DNA of 58,402 bases from the IMG/VR virus record IMGVR_UViG_3300030118_002679, positions 1-58,402 of that record; one strand, given 5' to 3'. The stretch is from a virus. The notes below the pieces were generated by a model. The model did not search any database, was not told the origin of the DNA, and worked only from the letters and a program-made list of their open reading frames with translations. The position numbers were made by a program, and so were the translations under genes. How positions within the stretch are numbered: the stretch's first letter is position 1; the number at the start of each line of letters is the position of its first letter. Below are positions 1 through 8,320 of the stretch, piece after piece.

Positions 1-133
1 GAGTGACGTTAGCACAGACACAATTACAGATTGCACAGTCAAATCCACAATTACACAACATTCGTGAAGCATATCGTAGAGTTTATGAAGCGTTAGGCAC
101 GAAACAAATAGATACATTGCTGAAACCAGAGAG
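1..133. repeat. terminal direct repeat, left copy (contig closure overlap)
   Basis: Bases 1-133 match 58270-58402 at every position except base 56 (C here, T in the right copy). The difference changes CAC to CAT, both His, in the portal frame. The copies lie inside one gene that reads continuously across the join. This is an assembly overlap of a circular or circularly permuted genome rather than a biological terminal repeat at a defined end. Confidence 0.93.
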
Positions 134-725
134 ACTACCCACGCCTCTCGACCCAGCAATAGAAAATGCAGAAGCTTTACGTATGGAAATACCAAAAGCA
201 TACCCAGAACAGAACCACGATGCACATATCATGGCACATAGTGCTTTTATTAAAAGTAGAATGGTACAAATTAATCCTATGGTGTATGCATTATTACAAG
301 CTCATATATCAGAGCACTTATCGTTTAAGGCAAGAGCTTTAATTTTGCAAGAGTTGATGGCTAATCCACAAACTTTAGAGTTACAAAAAACAAAACCACA
401 AGATTTTTTAACATTAACAGAATCTTTAGTAGCTGATAAGGTCGCACAACTCACGATGGAGTTACAATCTTTAGAAGGATCAGAACAAAAGAAAGATCCA
501 TTAGTAGAACTTAAACAACAAGAGATGGATTTACGAGCTTTAGATATGCAACGTAAAATTCAAGAACATATAGACAAAGAAGAAAGAGCTATGGGTGAGT
601 TTAATGAAAAGATGGATCTAGAAAGAATGAAACGAGAGGATGCAGAAGAGGCCTCTGAAGAGAGAATACGAATAGCAGAAGAAAAGATTAATGTAGCAAG
701 GGAAAAAACAAATGCCCAAAAGTAG
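3..725 (+). CDS. portal protein, C-terminal part
   Basis: These are the last 240 residues of the portal protein whose first 543 residues lie at 56643 to the right end. The frame is continuous through the 133-bp overlap, giving 783 aa in total. This part holds the end of the P22-type portal (helical barrel region) and a long charged alpha-helical tail rich in Glu, Lys and Arg from about residue 155 of the segment, probably coiled coil. The GTG at base 3 is an internal Val codon, not a start. The next gene starts 14 bases before this stop. Portals form the dodecameric DNA gate that docks the terminase and later the head-tail adaptors. Confidence 0.9.
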   Translation: MTLAQTQLQIAQSNPQLHNIREAYRRVYEALGTKQIDTLLKPERLPTPLDPAIENAEALRMEIPKAYPEQNHDAHIMAHSAFIKSRMVQINPMVYALLQAHISEHLSFKARALILQELMANPQTLELQKTKPQDFLTLTESLVADKVAQLTMELQSLEGSEQKKDPLVELKQQEMDLRALDMQRKIQEHIDKEERAMGEFNEKMDLERMKREDAEEASEERIRIAEEKINVAREKTNAQK

Positions 726-1344
726 AAAGCAACCCTCAATAGATGAGATCATTTATGGTAAAGGATATATTATTGAAGAGGGTTACAATCCTTTAAAAAA
801 GAAAAAAATTAAAATTTTTAGAACATCACCAGAGCAAAAAAAAGAATTTTTAATTAAACAAAAAAATATACAAAGAGCAAAGAAAGGTAAAAAAATAGAA
901 AAACCTTCAAACCCATCTGTAGCAAATAAAGTTGTAGATGAAATAGTAAAAAGCAAAAAATACTCTTATGTAAAAAGAGCTATGAATCCAAAATCTCCTA
1001 CTATTGATAATCAGACTATAAGAACAATGGGAGCTGATGGTAAATTATTTCCTACAATTAGAAGAGATAAAAGAGGAAGATTAAGAAAATACGATAGTAA
1101 AGTAGCAAGAAAAATGTCTGAAATGAGAGGAGATGCAATTCCAGTGACAGACATAGCTCCTACTTATGTAAGTACAAAAGATGTTTCTATGGCCTTATCT
1201 GATAGAGTAGCTAAGGCTAGAGGAATGAAAAAAGGATCATCAATAAATAGTGGTTGCCCTTATCGTGAAAACGGTGTAAAAAGTGATATTAAAGGAATTA
1301 GCGATATTCAAATTAAAGGCAAAAAATTTATTGGTGTTAAGTGA
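712..1344 (+). CDS. basic hypothetical protein, late operon
   Basis: This 210-aa protein is very Lys/Arg-rich and I do not recognise a domain. Its ATG overlaps the portal end by 14 bases and its TGA overlaps the next GTG start (GTGA), so it is translationally coupled. The last residues (IQIKGKKFIGVK) resemble the tail of the basic protein ending at 9500 (IAIKGTKFKGVF), hinting at a shared C-terminal module. Position and basicity suggest a DNA-associated or virion-associated role. This is inference only. Confidence 0.75.
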   Translation: MPKSRKQPSIDEIIYGKGYIIEEGYNPLKKKKIKIFRTSPEQKKEFLIKQKNIQRAKKGKKIEKPSNPSVANKVVDEIVKSKKYSYVKRAMNPKSPTIDNQTIRTMGADGKLFPTIRRDKRGRLRKYDSKVARKMSEMRGDAIPVTDIAPTYVSTKDVSMALSDRVAKARGMKKGSSINSGCPYRENGVKSDIKGISDIQIKGKKFIGVK

Positions 1345-1946
1345 TAGCTGGTGATTCTACAGAATACGAATTTATCTCAGAAGAAATAGCAAAGTTGGAG
1401 TTACCTCCTGTGGTGTTAACCTGTGAGATTGGTTTACGCAGAGGTCTAGGATCTAAAACTATCATGGATGCAGTTATTGCAAAAGGCACAGAACACTATA
1501 GACATTTAGCTGTAGATCCATATGGTAATTTAAATTATCAGCATTATGATGATAAGCCTCCATACACAGCAGATTACACAGATAATATGAAAGTAGAAAC
1601 TTTATATGACTTAGTAAAATATAAAGAGTTTGCTTTCTTTGAGTTTCCTGACACATATTTTTTTGAAACAATGAAAAACGGATATCCCATAAGTATTGAT
1701 GGACAAATGTATATGAAAGATGCTTATACTGTGGTACACCTAGATGGGCCTCATACTACTAATGCAGTAAATCATGAAATTAATTTTTTTATGAGACAAA
1801 TGGAAGATGAAAGTTTAATTATATTAGATGATTATAAAACTTATAATACAAAGACAGTAGATTGGTCTTTAGAAAAGATAGGATTTAAAAGAGTAAAAGA
1901 AGGAGATAGAAAATTAATTTATAAAAGGAGTAAAGGATGGCATTAA
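1341..1946 (+). CDS. class I SAM methyltransferase-like protein
   Basis: The 201-aa protein has a Rossmann-like glycine motif near the N-terminus (CEIGLRRGLGS, about residues 28-38) and an aspartate-rich strand further on (VVHLDGPH, then LIILDDYKT). This matches the layout of Methyltransf_24-type sugar or small-molecule methyltransferases. GTG at 1341 is the start, overlapping the previous TGA. The gene sits between structural genes and the holin. The substrate cannot be told. It could modify a glycan or a virion component, and a degenerate, non-catalytic fold is possible. Confidence 0.6.
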   Translation: MIAGDSTEYEFISEEIAKLELPPVVLTCEIGLRRGLGSKTIMDAVIAKGTEHYRHLAVDPYGNLNYQHYDDKPPYTADYTDNMKVETLYDLVKYKEFAFFEFPDTYFFETMKNGYPISIDGQMYMKDAYTVVHLDGPHTTNAVNHEINFFMRQMEDESLIILDDYKTYNTKTVDWSLEKIGFKRVKEGDRKLIYKRSKGWH

Positions 1947-2317
1947 CTGCATTAATAGGACCAGCGACCAAATTAATTGGTAAATTTGTTAAAGACAAAG
2001 ATTTACAACAGAAGTTAAGTCACGATATAGCCACTATGGCAGAAAAACATGCTCAGCAACTTGCCCTCCAACAAATAGAAGTAAACAAAGCAGAAGCTAA
2101 AGGCAACTGGTTTCAATCATCGTGGCGACCCCTAATTGGTTGGATTTGCGGACTATCGCTTGCTATTAACTATATGGTTTCACCGATTATGGCAGGCTTT
2201 GGAATAGACATACCACAAGCTGACATGACGGTCATGATGCCGCTTTTATTCGGCATGCTAGGAATTTCAGGATTGAGAAGTTTTGACAAGTACAAAAAAA
2301 CGGATACAAAAAAATGA
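1937..2317 (+). CDS. holin of the 3-TM gene-transfer-release type
   Basis: The 126-aa protein has an amphipathic N-terminal half with Gln/Ala-rich helix (about 20-55), then NWFQSSWRPLIGW and hydrophobic segments at roughly 66-84 and 92-111. The WRP-x2-GW sequence after the helix is typical of the GTA_holin_3TM family (PF11351). Such holins permeabilise the inner membrane so that a peptidoglycan hydrolase can act; the candidate hydrolase here is the M15 peptidase at 7690. The ATG overlaps the methyltransferase-like gene by 10 bases and the ATGA at its end couples it to the next gene. Confidence 0.82.
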   Translation: MALTALIGPATKLIGKFVKDKDLQQKLSHDIATMAEKHAQQLALQQIEVNKAEAKGNWFQSSWRPLIGWICGLSLAINYMVSPIMAGFGIDIPQADMTVMMPLLFGMLGISGLRSFDKYKKTDTKK

Positions 2318-2559
2318 TAAAAAGAATACATATCAATCAACATAAAATTAGAAGTAACAAAAAAAATAATAAAGAAGAACAAGTAATAACTGTAAAAACT
2401 TCTAAGAACAATTATTATGCTGATGAAGTAGAAGTAAAAGGTTCTTGCAAAGTTATTTACAAACCTAACAAACCCTTATCTTGTGGTGCAAGAGTATGGA
2501 TTGAAACTTCAGATGAAGTAATAATGAAGGATCATGATTTGATTACTAAAATTTTGTAA
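2314..2559 (+). CDS. small hypothetical protein
   Basis: The 81-aa protein begins with a Lys/Asn-rich basic stretch and continues with a predicted beta-rich segment containing two Cys residues (SCKV and LSCGARVW). Its start overlaps the holin stop (ATGA) and its stop overlaps the next ATG (TAATG), so it lies in a tightly coupled string. I do not recognise the family. A lysis accessory role is possible from position only. Confidence 0.65.
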   Translation: MIKRIHINQHKIRSNKKNNKEEQVITVKTSKNNYYADEVEVKGSCKVIYKPNKPLSCGARVWIETSDEVIMKDHDLITKIL

Positions 2560-2684
2560 TGCCTAAAAAAATAAAACATTTTGCAAAGATAGAAACCAAA
2601 AGAATTAGAAGAAGGTTTAAACCAAAAGCAATAAGACATAGAAAAAAATTAGGACCTAAAAGCCATTTACGTATTGCTAGCTAA
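2559..2684 (+). CDS. 41-aa basic miniprotein
   Basis: A short reading frame starts at the TAATG junction with the preceding gene. The product is 41 aa with about 18 Lys, Arg or His residues and almost no acidic residues (RIRRRFKPKAIRHRKK in the middle). A good AAGGA precedes the next gene directly after its stop. Coupled start, strong charge bias and tight packing support it as a real gene. A nucleic-acid-binding role is inference. Confidence 0.55.
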   Translation: MPKKIKHFAKIETKRIRRRFKPKAIRHRKKLGPKSHLRIAS

Positions 2685-2695
2685 GGATAAAAAAA

Positions 2696-2881
2696 ATGTA
2701 TGATATAGACACAATCAGTGCCATTAATGATCTAATAAAAAAAGAAATAGAAGTAGTAAAAGAAAATATCATATACAGTATAGACACACAAGAAGGTTTG
2801 CAATATGCTAGAGGTAAGATCAATGCGTTAGAAACATTGCTACAGGAATTAAAAAACCTGCGAAATAGAGAGGACTTATGA
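2696..2881 (+). CDS. small helical protein upstream of GroES
   Basis: This 61-aa protein is predicted almost entirely helical with heptad-like Leu/Ile spacing, suggesting a small coiled coil. AAGGA lies about 9 bases upstream of the ATG. Its stop overlaps the co-chaperonin ATG (ATGA), so the two are translationally coupled. I do not recognise the family. Confidence 0.65.
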   Translation: MYDIDTISAINDLIKKEIEVVKENIIYSIDTQEGLQYARGKINALETLLQELKNLRNREDL

Positions 2882-3297
2882 AACTTATCACGCCTAAAAA
2901 GTACAAAACATCTGAACAACAGATGCACGTTCCCAAAGGCAAGGAACAAACAGAAGAATATTTAGATTTAATACCCAACCCAGTAGGATACAGATTATTA
3001 GTAAGGCCTTGGTCAGGACAGAAAAAAACTGACGGAGGTATTATCTTATCTGATCAAACAAAAGAAACTATTGAGATGACGACTGTTGTAGGTTTAGTTA
3101 TCAAAATGGGAGACCTATGTTACAAAGACAAAGATAGATTTCCAAATGGACCTTGGTGTAAGGAAGGACAATTTGTAATATATGGTCGTTATTCAGGAGC
3201 ACGTTTTAAAACTAAATATGGCGAACATAGAATTTTAAACGATGATGAAATTATTGGAACAATTAAAAAACCAGAGGACATCCTCGCACTATTTTAA
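2878..3297 (+). CDS. GroES-like co-chaperonin
   Basis: The 139-aa protein contains the Cpn10 pattern: GYRLLVRPWSGQKKTDGGIILSD (split here by eye into strand, mobile-loop region about 52-68), a TTVVGLVIKMG strand, WCKEGQFVIYGRYSG, and ILNDDEIIGTI at the end. The length is longer than bacterial GroES (about 97 aa) and closer to T4 gp31-like versions. Such proteins cap host GroEL and help fold the capsid protein. The position two genes before scaffold and capsid genes supports that role. No GroEL gene is present. Confidence 0.85.
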   Translation: MKLITPKKYKTSEQQMHVPKGKEQTEEYLDLIPNPVGYRLLVRPWSGQKKTDGGIILSDQTKETIEMTTVVGLVIKMGDLCYKDKDRFPNGPWCKEGQFVIYGRYSGARFKTKYGEHRILNDDEIIGTIKKPEDILALF

Positions 3298-3306
3298 GGA
3301 GATAGT

Positions 3307-4263
3307 ATGTCACAAGAACAATTAAAATTTAATAGAGAATCAGATCCTATATCAGTAGGAGAAGATGCACATGAAGAAAAAGAGTTAAATGTGGAACCAA
3401 AAAAAGAAGAAGAAAAGGTAGAACTGGAACAAGTAGATTTAGGGTATACAGATCCTAACAAAAAAGAAACAGAAGCTAAAGTAGTAGACGAAAAAAAAGC
3501 AGAAGATAAACCTGCAAATCTAAATGAGATATCTACTAGTGTACAAAGAAGAATAGACCAACTGACTAAAAGATACAGAGAAGCAGAGAGAAGAGAAAAA
3601 GCTGCTCTAGATTATGCGAGAGGTATACAAGATAAATACAAAAAAGCAGAAACTACTTTAAACACTGTAGATGATAATTATTTAAAAGAATTTGATGCAC
3701 GAGTAGATGCACAAAGAGAACAAGTTAAAAGTAATTTAAAAGCAGCTATTGAAAATAATGATGCTGATAAAATTACAGAGGCTAATGATTTATTAGCTAA
3801 GTTGTCTGTAGAAAAAGAAAAAGCTAGAATTTTACAAGACAACAAGAAAAAAGAAACTAGTGCAGAAACACAAACGCAAACACAGCCGCAGACAGCACAA
3901 GCAAATCAACCTCAGCAGACTACACCAAGAAAAGAGCCTTCTGAGAAAGCTGTAGGGTGGGCAGAAAAAAATGCTTGGTTTGGAAAAGATAAAGTGCTTA
4001 CAAATGCAGCTTATGGTATACATGAAGATTTAGTCGCACAAGGGTTTGACCCAGAGAGTGATGACTATTATAATGAAATAGATTTCAAGATGAGGGAATA
4101 TTTCCCTAGTAGATTTGAAAAAGAAAAACGACCCACACAAACGGTGGCTTCGGCTGGTAGAAAACAAGAGGGTCGCAGAACTGTGAAACTCACTCGATCA
4201 CAGGTAGCAATAGCTAAAAAGTTGGGAGTGCCTTTGGAAGAATATGCCAAATTTGTTAAATAG
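3307..4263 (+). CDS. head scaffolding protein
   Basis: The 318-aa protein has an acidic, low-complexity N-terminus (about 1-75), a long coiled coil (about 80-185), a Gln/Thr-rich linker (about 190-215) and a compact basic C-terminal helix-turn-helix-like end (KLTRSQVAIAKKLGVPLEEY). This is the usual arrangement of podovirus scaffolds, in which the basic end binds the capsid protein. It lies directly upstream of the head genes with AGGAGAT before the ATG. No protease signature is seen in it or beside it. Confidence 0.8.
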   Translation: MSQEQLKFNRESDPISVGEDAHEEKELNVEPKKEEEKVELEQVDLGYTDPNKKETEAKVVDEKKAEDKPANLNEISTSVQRRIDQLTKRYREAERREKAALDYARGIQDKYKKAETTLNTVDDNYLKEFDARVDAQREQVKSNLKAAIENNDADKITEANDLLAKLSVEKEKARILQDNKKKETSAETQTQTQPQTAQANQPQQTTPRKEPSEKAVGWAEKNAWFGKDKVLTNAAYGIHEDLVAQGFDPESDDYYNEIDFKMREYFPSRFEKEKRPTQTVASAGRKQEGRRTVKLTRSQVAIAKKLGVPLEEYAKFVK

Positions 4264-4271
4264 GAGTCATT

Positions 4272-4736
4272 ATGGACAAACTTAATAGAAACTCACGAAC
4301 TTCCACAGTGAGAGAGACCAGAAAAAAACAGTGGATGCCACCATCAAGTCTGGATGCACCCCCTGCTCCAAAAGGGTTTAAACATCGTTGGATTAGAACC
4401 GAAACTATGGGTCAAGATGATACTGGAAATGTATCTAAGAAACTTAGAGAAGGTTGGGAATTTGTAAGAGCTGAAGAGATTAAAAGTCAAATTGGTGAAC
4501 ATGATTATCCAATAATTAGCGATGGAAAATATCAGGGGTTGATAGGAGTTGGTGGACTCGTGTTGGCGAGGATACCTGAAGAAATAATTGATCAACGCAG
4601 TAATTATTACAAAAATAAAACTAAAGGTCAGATTGAAGCAGTTGACAATGATGTTCTGAGGGAACAACGACCTGAGATGCCTATAAATATTGATAGACAA
4701 TCTCGTGTAACTTTTGGTGGTGGTCGTAAGTCCTAG
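4272..4736 (+). CDS. conserved head-region protein between scaffold and capsid
   Basis: The 154-aa protein starts with an Arg-rich segment and has the motif PPSSLDAPPAPKGFKHRWIR (about 23-42), which I recognise from marine phage proteins encoded between scaffold and capsid genes. The function is unknown, and a minor head or assembly role is likely from context. A TAGGAG precedes the start by about 7 bases. Confidence 0.7.
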   Translation: MDKLNRNSRTSTVRETRKKQWMPPSSLDAPPAPKGFKHRWIRTETMGQDDTGNVSKKLREGWEFVRAEEIKSQIGEHDYPIISDGKYQGLIGVGGLVLARIPEEIIDQRSNYYKNKTKGQIEAVDNDVLREQRPEMPINIDRQSRVTFGGGRKS

Positions 4737-4794
4737 ATTTAAGACAACTACCGTATTTGTTTAATAGCCTATTATTTTTACAAGGAGGTAAAAC

Positions 4795-5382
4795 ATGGCA
4801 AACGTAAGTGAAAAATTTGGTCTTAGACCTTATAAAACACTTGGGGGTCATTCATGGAACAACCAACAGAATAGGTACACTATATCAGCAAACTACGGTA
4901 CAGCTATTTTCCAAGGTGATTTAGTTATACCTGCAACTGATGGTGACATTGAAAGACACACAGCTGGAAACGCAACTCCAATTATTGGTGTTTTCAATGG
5001 ATGTTTCTATACTGATCCAACAACCAAGAAACCAACATTTAGCAATCATTATCCTGGTAGTATTAACGCTAGTGATATTGTAGCTAATGTTATAGACGAT
5101 CCACAAACTTTATTTTTAATTGATGCCGATGCAGCATTTACTAGAGCAGGTTTGTTTACAAATTATTCTGTGACAAACGTGACTGGTAATACTGACACTG
5201 GTATCTCTAAAGTACAGTTAGATGTATCCGAGGTGAGCACATCATTTAGCTTCGCATTACAAGCAGTAGATATTTGTCAAGATCCAAATAACGAAGATAC
5301 TGGTAATGCAAACGCTAATGTAATTGTTCGTATTAATAATCACTTCTTTCAGCGAAATAATGCCGCTGATACTGGCGTATAA
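4795..5382 (+). CDS. head protein upstream of MCP, candidate decoration protein
   Basis: The 195-aa protein begins MANVSEKFGLRP, a signature of a marine phage head protein family usually encoded next to the major capsid gene. The sequence is beta-rich with few charged clusters, fitting a capsid decoration or cement role. A strong SD (AAGGAGGT) sits 7 bases before the ATG, implying high expression. The family has no experimentally defined role that I can name, so decoration is inference. Confidence 0.7.
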   Translation: MANVSEKFGLRPYKTLGGHSWNNQQNRYTISANYGTAIFQGDLVIPATDGDIERHTAGNATPIIGVFNGCFYTDPTTKKPTFSNHYPGSINASDIVANVIDDPQTLFLIDADAAFTRAGLFTNYSVTNVTGNTDTGISKVQLDVSEVSTSFSFALQAVDICQDPNNEDTGNANANVIVRINNHFFQRNNAADTGV

Positions 5383-5393
5383 GGGGGTAAATT

Positions 5394-6305
5394 ATGGCAA
5401 TATCTAGAAGTCAACTAGTCAAAGAATTAGAGCCAGGTTTAAATGCTCTCTTTGGTCTAGAATATAATAAGTATGAAAACGAACATGCAGAAATTTTCAC
5501 AAGTGAAGCATCAGACAGAGCTTTTGAAGAAGAAGTAATGTTATCAGGTTTCGGTTCTGCTCCAGTAAAACAAGAGGGTGCAAACGTCACATTTGACCAA
5601 GCAACTGAATCTTTTACTGCGAGGTATACACACGAAACTATCGCAATGGCATTTGCTATCACAGAAGAAGCTATTGAAGATAATCTGTATGATAGGTTAG
5701 CAGCAAGATACACAAGAGCATTAGCTAGAAGTATGGCTAATACTAAACAAGTAAAAGCAGCTAATATTTTAAACAACGCATTTGATCCAAACTTTACTGG
5801 TGGCGATGGTAAACCTCTATGTGATTTAGAGCACCCATTAGCTAATGGTGGAGTTCTCAAAAATGAGTTAACAACAGCAGCTGATTTAAGCGAAACATCA
5901 TTAGAGCAGTCTATGATTGACATAGCAGCTTTTATTGATGAGAGAGGTTTAAAGATTGCTCTACAAGGTGTGAAGTTGATAATTCCAAAAGAGTTACAAT
6001 TTACTGCTGAGAGAATTTTAAAGTCTCCACAAAGAGTCGGCACAGCAGATAATGATATAAACGCTATGGCTTCAATGGGCATGATACCACAAGGTTATAG
6101 AGTTAATCATTATTTAACTGATATTGATGCTTTCTTCATTATGACTGATGCTCCTAACGGATTAAAACAATTTGTTAGAAGTCCAATCAAGACAGCTATT
6201 GAAGGTGACTTTGATACTGGTAATGTAAGATTTAAAGCAAGAGAGAGATATTCATTTGGATTCTCCGATCCTAGAGGTATTTTTGGCTCACCTGGTGCAG
6301 CTTAA
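5394..6305 (+). CDS. major capsid protein (HK97 fold, Mu gpT-like)
   Basis: The 303-aa protein has the layout of HK97-fold capsid subunits. The N-terminal helix contains GLNALFGLEYNKYENEHAEIF, a spine-like helix region follows (TEEAIEDNLYDRLAARYTRALARSMA, about 89-115), then the motif CDLEHPLANGG (about 143-153), which is typical of the Mu gpT-like branch. The C-terminus ends in short beta strands. AGGGGGT lies before the ATG. It follows scaffold and candidate decoration genes and is followed by a strong terminator, as expected for the most highly expressed late gene. Confidence 0.85.
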   Translation: MAISRSQLVKELEPGLNALFGLEYNKYENEHAEIFTSEASDRAFEEEVMLSGFGSAPVKQEGANVTFDQATESFTARYTHETIAMAFAITEEAIEDNLYDRLAARYTRALARSMANTKQVKAANILNNAFDPNFTGGDGKPLCDLEHPLANGGVLKNELTTAADLSETSLEQSMIDIAAFIDERGLKIALQGVKLIIPKELQFTAERILKSPQRVGTADNDINAMASMGMIPQGYRVNHYLTDIDAFFIMTDAPNGLKQFVRSPIKTAIEGDFDTGNVRFKARERYSFGFSDPRGIFGSPGAA

Positions 6306-6328
6306 AAATCTTCTATAATAAACTAAAG

Positions 6329-6357
6329 AAAGGGGTCTTACATAGATCCCTTTTTTT
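6329..6357 (+). terminator. rho-independent terminator after capsid gene
   Basis: A 10-bp stem (AAAGGGGTCT with AGATCCCTTT, one G-T wobble) closes a 5-base loop and runs into seven T residues. It lies 24 bases after the capsid stop and should cap the head operon. Confidence 0.9.
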
Positions 6358-6366
6358 ATGTATACT
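6338..6366 (+). promoter_or_regulatory. sigma70-like promoter for 6447 onwards
   Basis: TTACAT (6338-6343), a 17-base spacer and TATACT (6361-6366). The -35 overlaps the terminator loop, so transcription appears to end and restart here. AGGAG lies before the ATG at 6447. Confidence 0.4.
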
Positions 6367-6446
6367 GTAATTACCAAGATTAATAATGGATATAGACTGG
6401 CTTGGCAGATACCCTAGAAAACTATATCTACAACTAGGAGAAAATT

Positions 6447-7067
6447 ATGGGAACTACAACTTTTTCAGGTCCAGTCAGATCAGAGAATGGATTTCAAACT
6501 ATAACAAAAAACGCATCCACTGGTGCAATTACTGTTACAAGTGGAGATAAAATGGCAGTTGAGGCTACTGGAGGTGCTGGTATTGAAGGCACAGCATCAG
6601 TTTATGTCACTCAAGTAAATAGACTTAAAAGTGACGTAACTACCAATGTTAATATTGTTAAAACAACTATTATGATTGATTTAACTGGTCTTAAAGATGG
6701 TGGAACTGCTGGTGACATTATAGGTAAAGATGGAGCTGGTGTTGCTTTTATTGGTCAAGTAACAACTGCTAACCAAGGCACTGTTTTTGGCGTAACAATG
6801 ACATGTCTTGAAACACCTGCTGGTGGAAGTACAGATATTGATCTGTTTTCAGCAACTGAAGGCACTGGTGTTAATGACACTGCAATCGGTGATTTAACAG
6901 AAACTCAAATTATAAACGCTGGTGCAGCATCAGCTGGTACTGTGGTTGCTGGTGGGGATATTGCAGCAGATCAGTTTTTGTATTTAGTTAGTCAGGGCAC
7001 AGGTGATGCAACTTACACAGCTGGGCGTTTCTTAATTGAAATTACTGGTTTTGACGCAGCTAGTTAA
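6447..7067 (+). CDS. virion structural protein, decoration-like
   Basis: The 206-aa protein is Gly/Thr/Ala-rich and beta-predicted. It begins MGTTTFSGPVRSENGF, which I recognise as the start of a structural protein family common in marine phage genomes just after the capsid gene. It is probably a head decoration or surface protein. There are no Cys clusters and no catalytic signature. AGGAG precedes the ATG by 9 bases. Confidence 0.65.
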   Translation: MGTTTFSGPVRSENGFQTITKNASTGAITVTSGDKMAVEATGGAGIEGTASVYVTQVNRLKSDVTTNVNIVKTTIMIDLTGLKDGGTAGDIIGKDGAGVAFIGQVTTANQGTVFGVTMTCLETPAGGSTDIDLFSATEGTGVNDTAIGDLTETQIINAGAASAGTVVAGGDIAADQFLYLVSQGTGDATYTAGRFLIEITGFDAAS

Positions 7068-7079
7068 TAGGAGAATATT

Positions 7080-7388
7080 ATGAACTCAGATATAGGAGCA
7101 AAAACTTTAACTAGCACTGGAACTATTCAGTCTGGTCGTACAAGATTGCTATCTATTTATTATGTGGGTCATAGTTCGGCTGGAAGTTTAACTTTCAAAG
7201 ATGGTGGAGCAACTGGTACACAAAAACTTGTGATAGCAACTCCTGCTGGAAGTGCAGCTGATCAATATCAAGTGGATATGCCTTTAGATGGTATAGTTTT
7301 TAAAACTGATATGCACTTGACTATTAGCAATGTAACCTCTGTTACAGTTTTTGTAACACCGATTACTGCTGATACTGATAATGGATAG
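7080..7388 (+). CDS. small beta-rich structural protein
   Basis: The 102-aa protein is beta-rich, with TTSTGTIQSGRTRLLSIYYVG-like strands (shortened here) and a pattern shared with small virion surface proteins: repeated Thr/Ser/Gly turns and a VTVFVTPI strand at the end. TAGGAG precedes the start. The next gene begins within its last codons, an 8-base overlap. It resembles in style the 116-aa protein at 19424. Confidence 0.6.
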   Translation: MNSDIGAKTLTSTGTIQSGRTRLLSIYYVGHSSAGSLTFKDGGATGTQKLVIATPAGSAADQYQVDMPLDGIVFKTDMHLTISNVTSVTVFVTPITADTDNG

Positions 7389-7689
7389 TTATACAGAAGA
7401 ATTACTTGGATTAAAGCGAGGTGGTATGCCGCCTCGTTCCAAGAAGTATTTTAGATCTACCAAATCTGGTGCAGGTATGACCAAAGCAGGTGTAGCTAGA
7501 TACAGAAGAGAAAACCCTGGATCAAAACTTAAAACAGCAGTAACAAAAAAAAAGAATTTAACAAAAAAAGAAAAAGCTAGAAGAAAATCATTTTGTGCAA
7601 GAAGTGCTGGACAAATGAAAAAATTTCCAAAAGCTGCTAAAGATCCTAATTCTAGATTAAGACAAGCTAGACGTAGATGGAGATGTTAA
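7381..7689 (+). CDS. DUF6321-like basic protein
   Basis: The 102-aa protein is rich in Lys and Arg and carries GAGMTKAGVARYRRENPGSK (about 31-50) and KSFCARSAGQMKKFPKAAK (about 69-87). I recognise this as the DUF6321 type, widespread in marine phages and some large viruses. Its function is unknown. The charge suggests a DNA- or RNA-binding protein, possibly packaged with the genome. Two or three conserved Cys could coordinate metal. It overlaps the upstream gene by 8 bases. Confidence 0.7.
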   Translation: MDSYTEELLGLKRGGMPPRSKKYFRSTKSGAGMTKAGVARYRRENPGSKLKTAVTKKKNLTKKEKARRKSFCARSAGQMKKFPKAAKDPNSRLRQARRRWRC

Positions 7690-8151
7690 ATGAAATTATC
7701 CGAAAATTTTAGTCTTCACGAGTTCACTAGATCTCAAATTGCAACTAGAAATAATATAGATAATACACCTAATGAAAAACAAATTTTTAATTTAAGAAAT
7801 TTATGTGTGCACATTTTACAACCTGTAAGAGATTATTTTATGAAACCTATGATTATTAGTTCTGGATTCAGGTGTGCAGAACTAAATCAAAAGCTGGGTT
7901 CAAGTATTAAGTCACAACATGTGCAAGGTCAAGCGGCAGATATCGAGGTATTAGAAGTTGGTAATTTAGAACTTAGTGATTGGATTCACGCTAATTTAAA
8001 ATACGATCAATTAATATTAGAGTTTCATAATCCAGAAAAAGATCCACATTCTGGTTGGGTACATGTATCTTACAGTACAGATGAAAATAGATATGAGTAT
8101 CTGGAGGCATACAAAAATGAAGAAGGTAAAACGAGGTATAAATTAAAGTAA
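7690..8151 (+). CDS. M15-family peptidoglycan peptidase (endolysin candidate)
   Basis: The 153-aa protein is a Peptidase_M15_3-like zinc D-Ala-D-Ala carboxypeptidase or endopeptidase. It has SSGFRCAELN (58-66), then SQHVQGQAADIE with zinc ligands His77 and Asp84, and WVHVS with His125. It is the only recognised peptidoglycan hydrolase in the genome and would act after the holin at 1937. Alternatively it could be a virion enzyme that helps DNA entry, given its place among structural genes. It has no signal peptide. It starts directly after the upstream stop. Confidence 0.85.
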   Translation: MKLSENFSLHEFTRSQIATRNNIDNTPNEKQIFNLRNLCVHILQPVRDYFMKPMIISSGFRCAELNQKLGSSIKSQHVQGQAADIEVLEVGNLELSDWIHANLKYDQLILEFHNPEKDPHSGWVHVSYSTDENRYEYLEAYKNEEGKTRYKLK

Positions 8152-8286
8152 ATGGCAATAAGTAGATCACAGATGAGGCAACAAATATCTAAACCTCCAC
8201 AGAAAAAAAAATTCAACAAGAAGAAAAGAGTTAGGATAATTCAAGGCAACAAAGGAAAATCAAAGAGCAAGATATTTACACGTTAA
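8152..8286 (+). CDS. 44-aa basic miniprotein
   Basis: A short frame begins on the base after the M15 gene stop. The product starts MAISRSQMRQQISKPP, followed by a Lys/Arg-rich stretch. The first seven residues equal those of the capsid protein at 5394, and small proteins with such starts are common in marine phages. It fills the gap to the next promoter exactly. Function unknown. Confidence 0.55.
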   Translation: MAISRSQMRQQISKPPQKKKFNKKKRVRIIQGNKGKSKSKIFTR

Positions 8287-8303
8287 TAAGAGTGCAGTAT
8301 AAT
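8275..8303 (+). promoter_or_regulatory. sigma70-like promoter for basic-protein genes
   Basis: TTTACA (8275-8280), 17-base spacer, and consensus TATAAT (8298-8303). AAGGAG follows at about 8310 before the ATG at 8321. The -35 lies inside the end of the 44-aa gene. Confidence 0.55.
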
Positions 8304-8320
8304 AAAACAAGGAGATATAT

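Noticed and set aside
1-133. true terminal redundancy of a T7-like genome
   Set aside because: The repeat lies inside the portal gene, and P22-type portal and terminase indicate headful packaging; an assembly overlap explains it better.
5411-6082. 223-aa leftward frame opposite the capsid gene
   Set aside because: It mirrors the conserved capsid protein, has no SD and has Ser/Leu/Ala composition typical of an antisense shadow.
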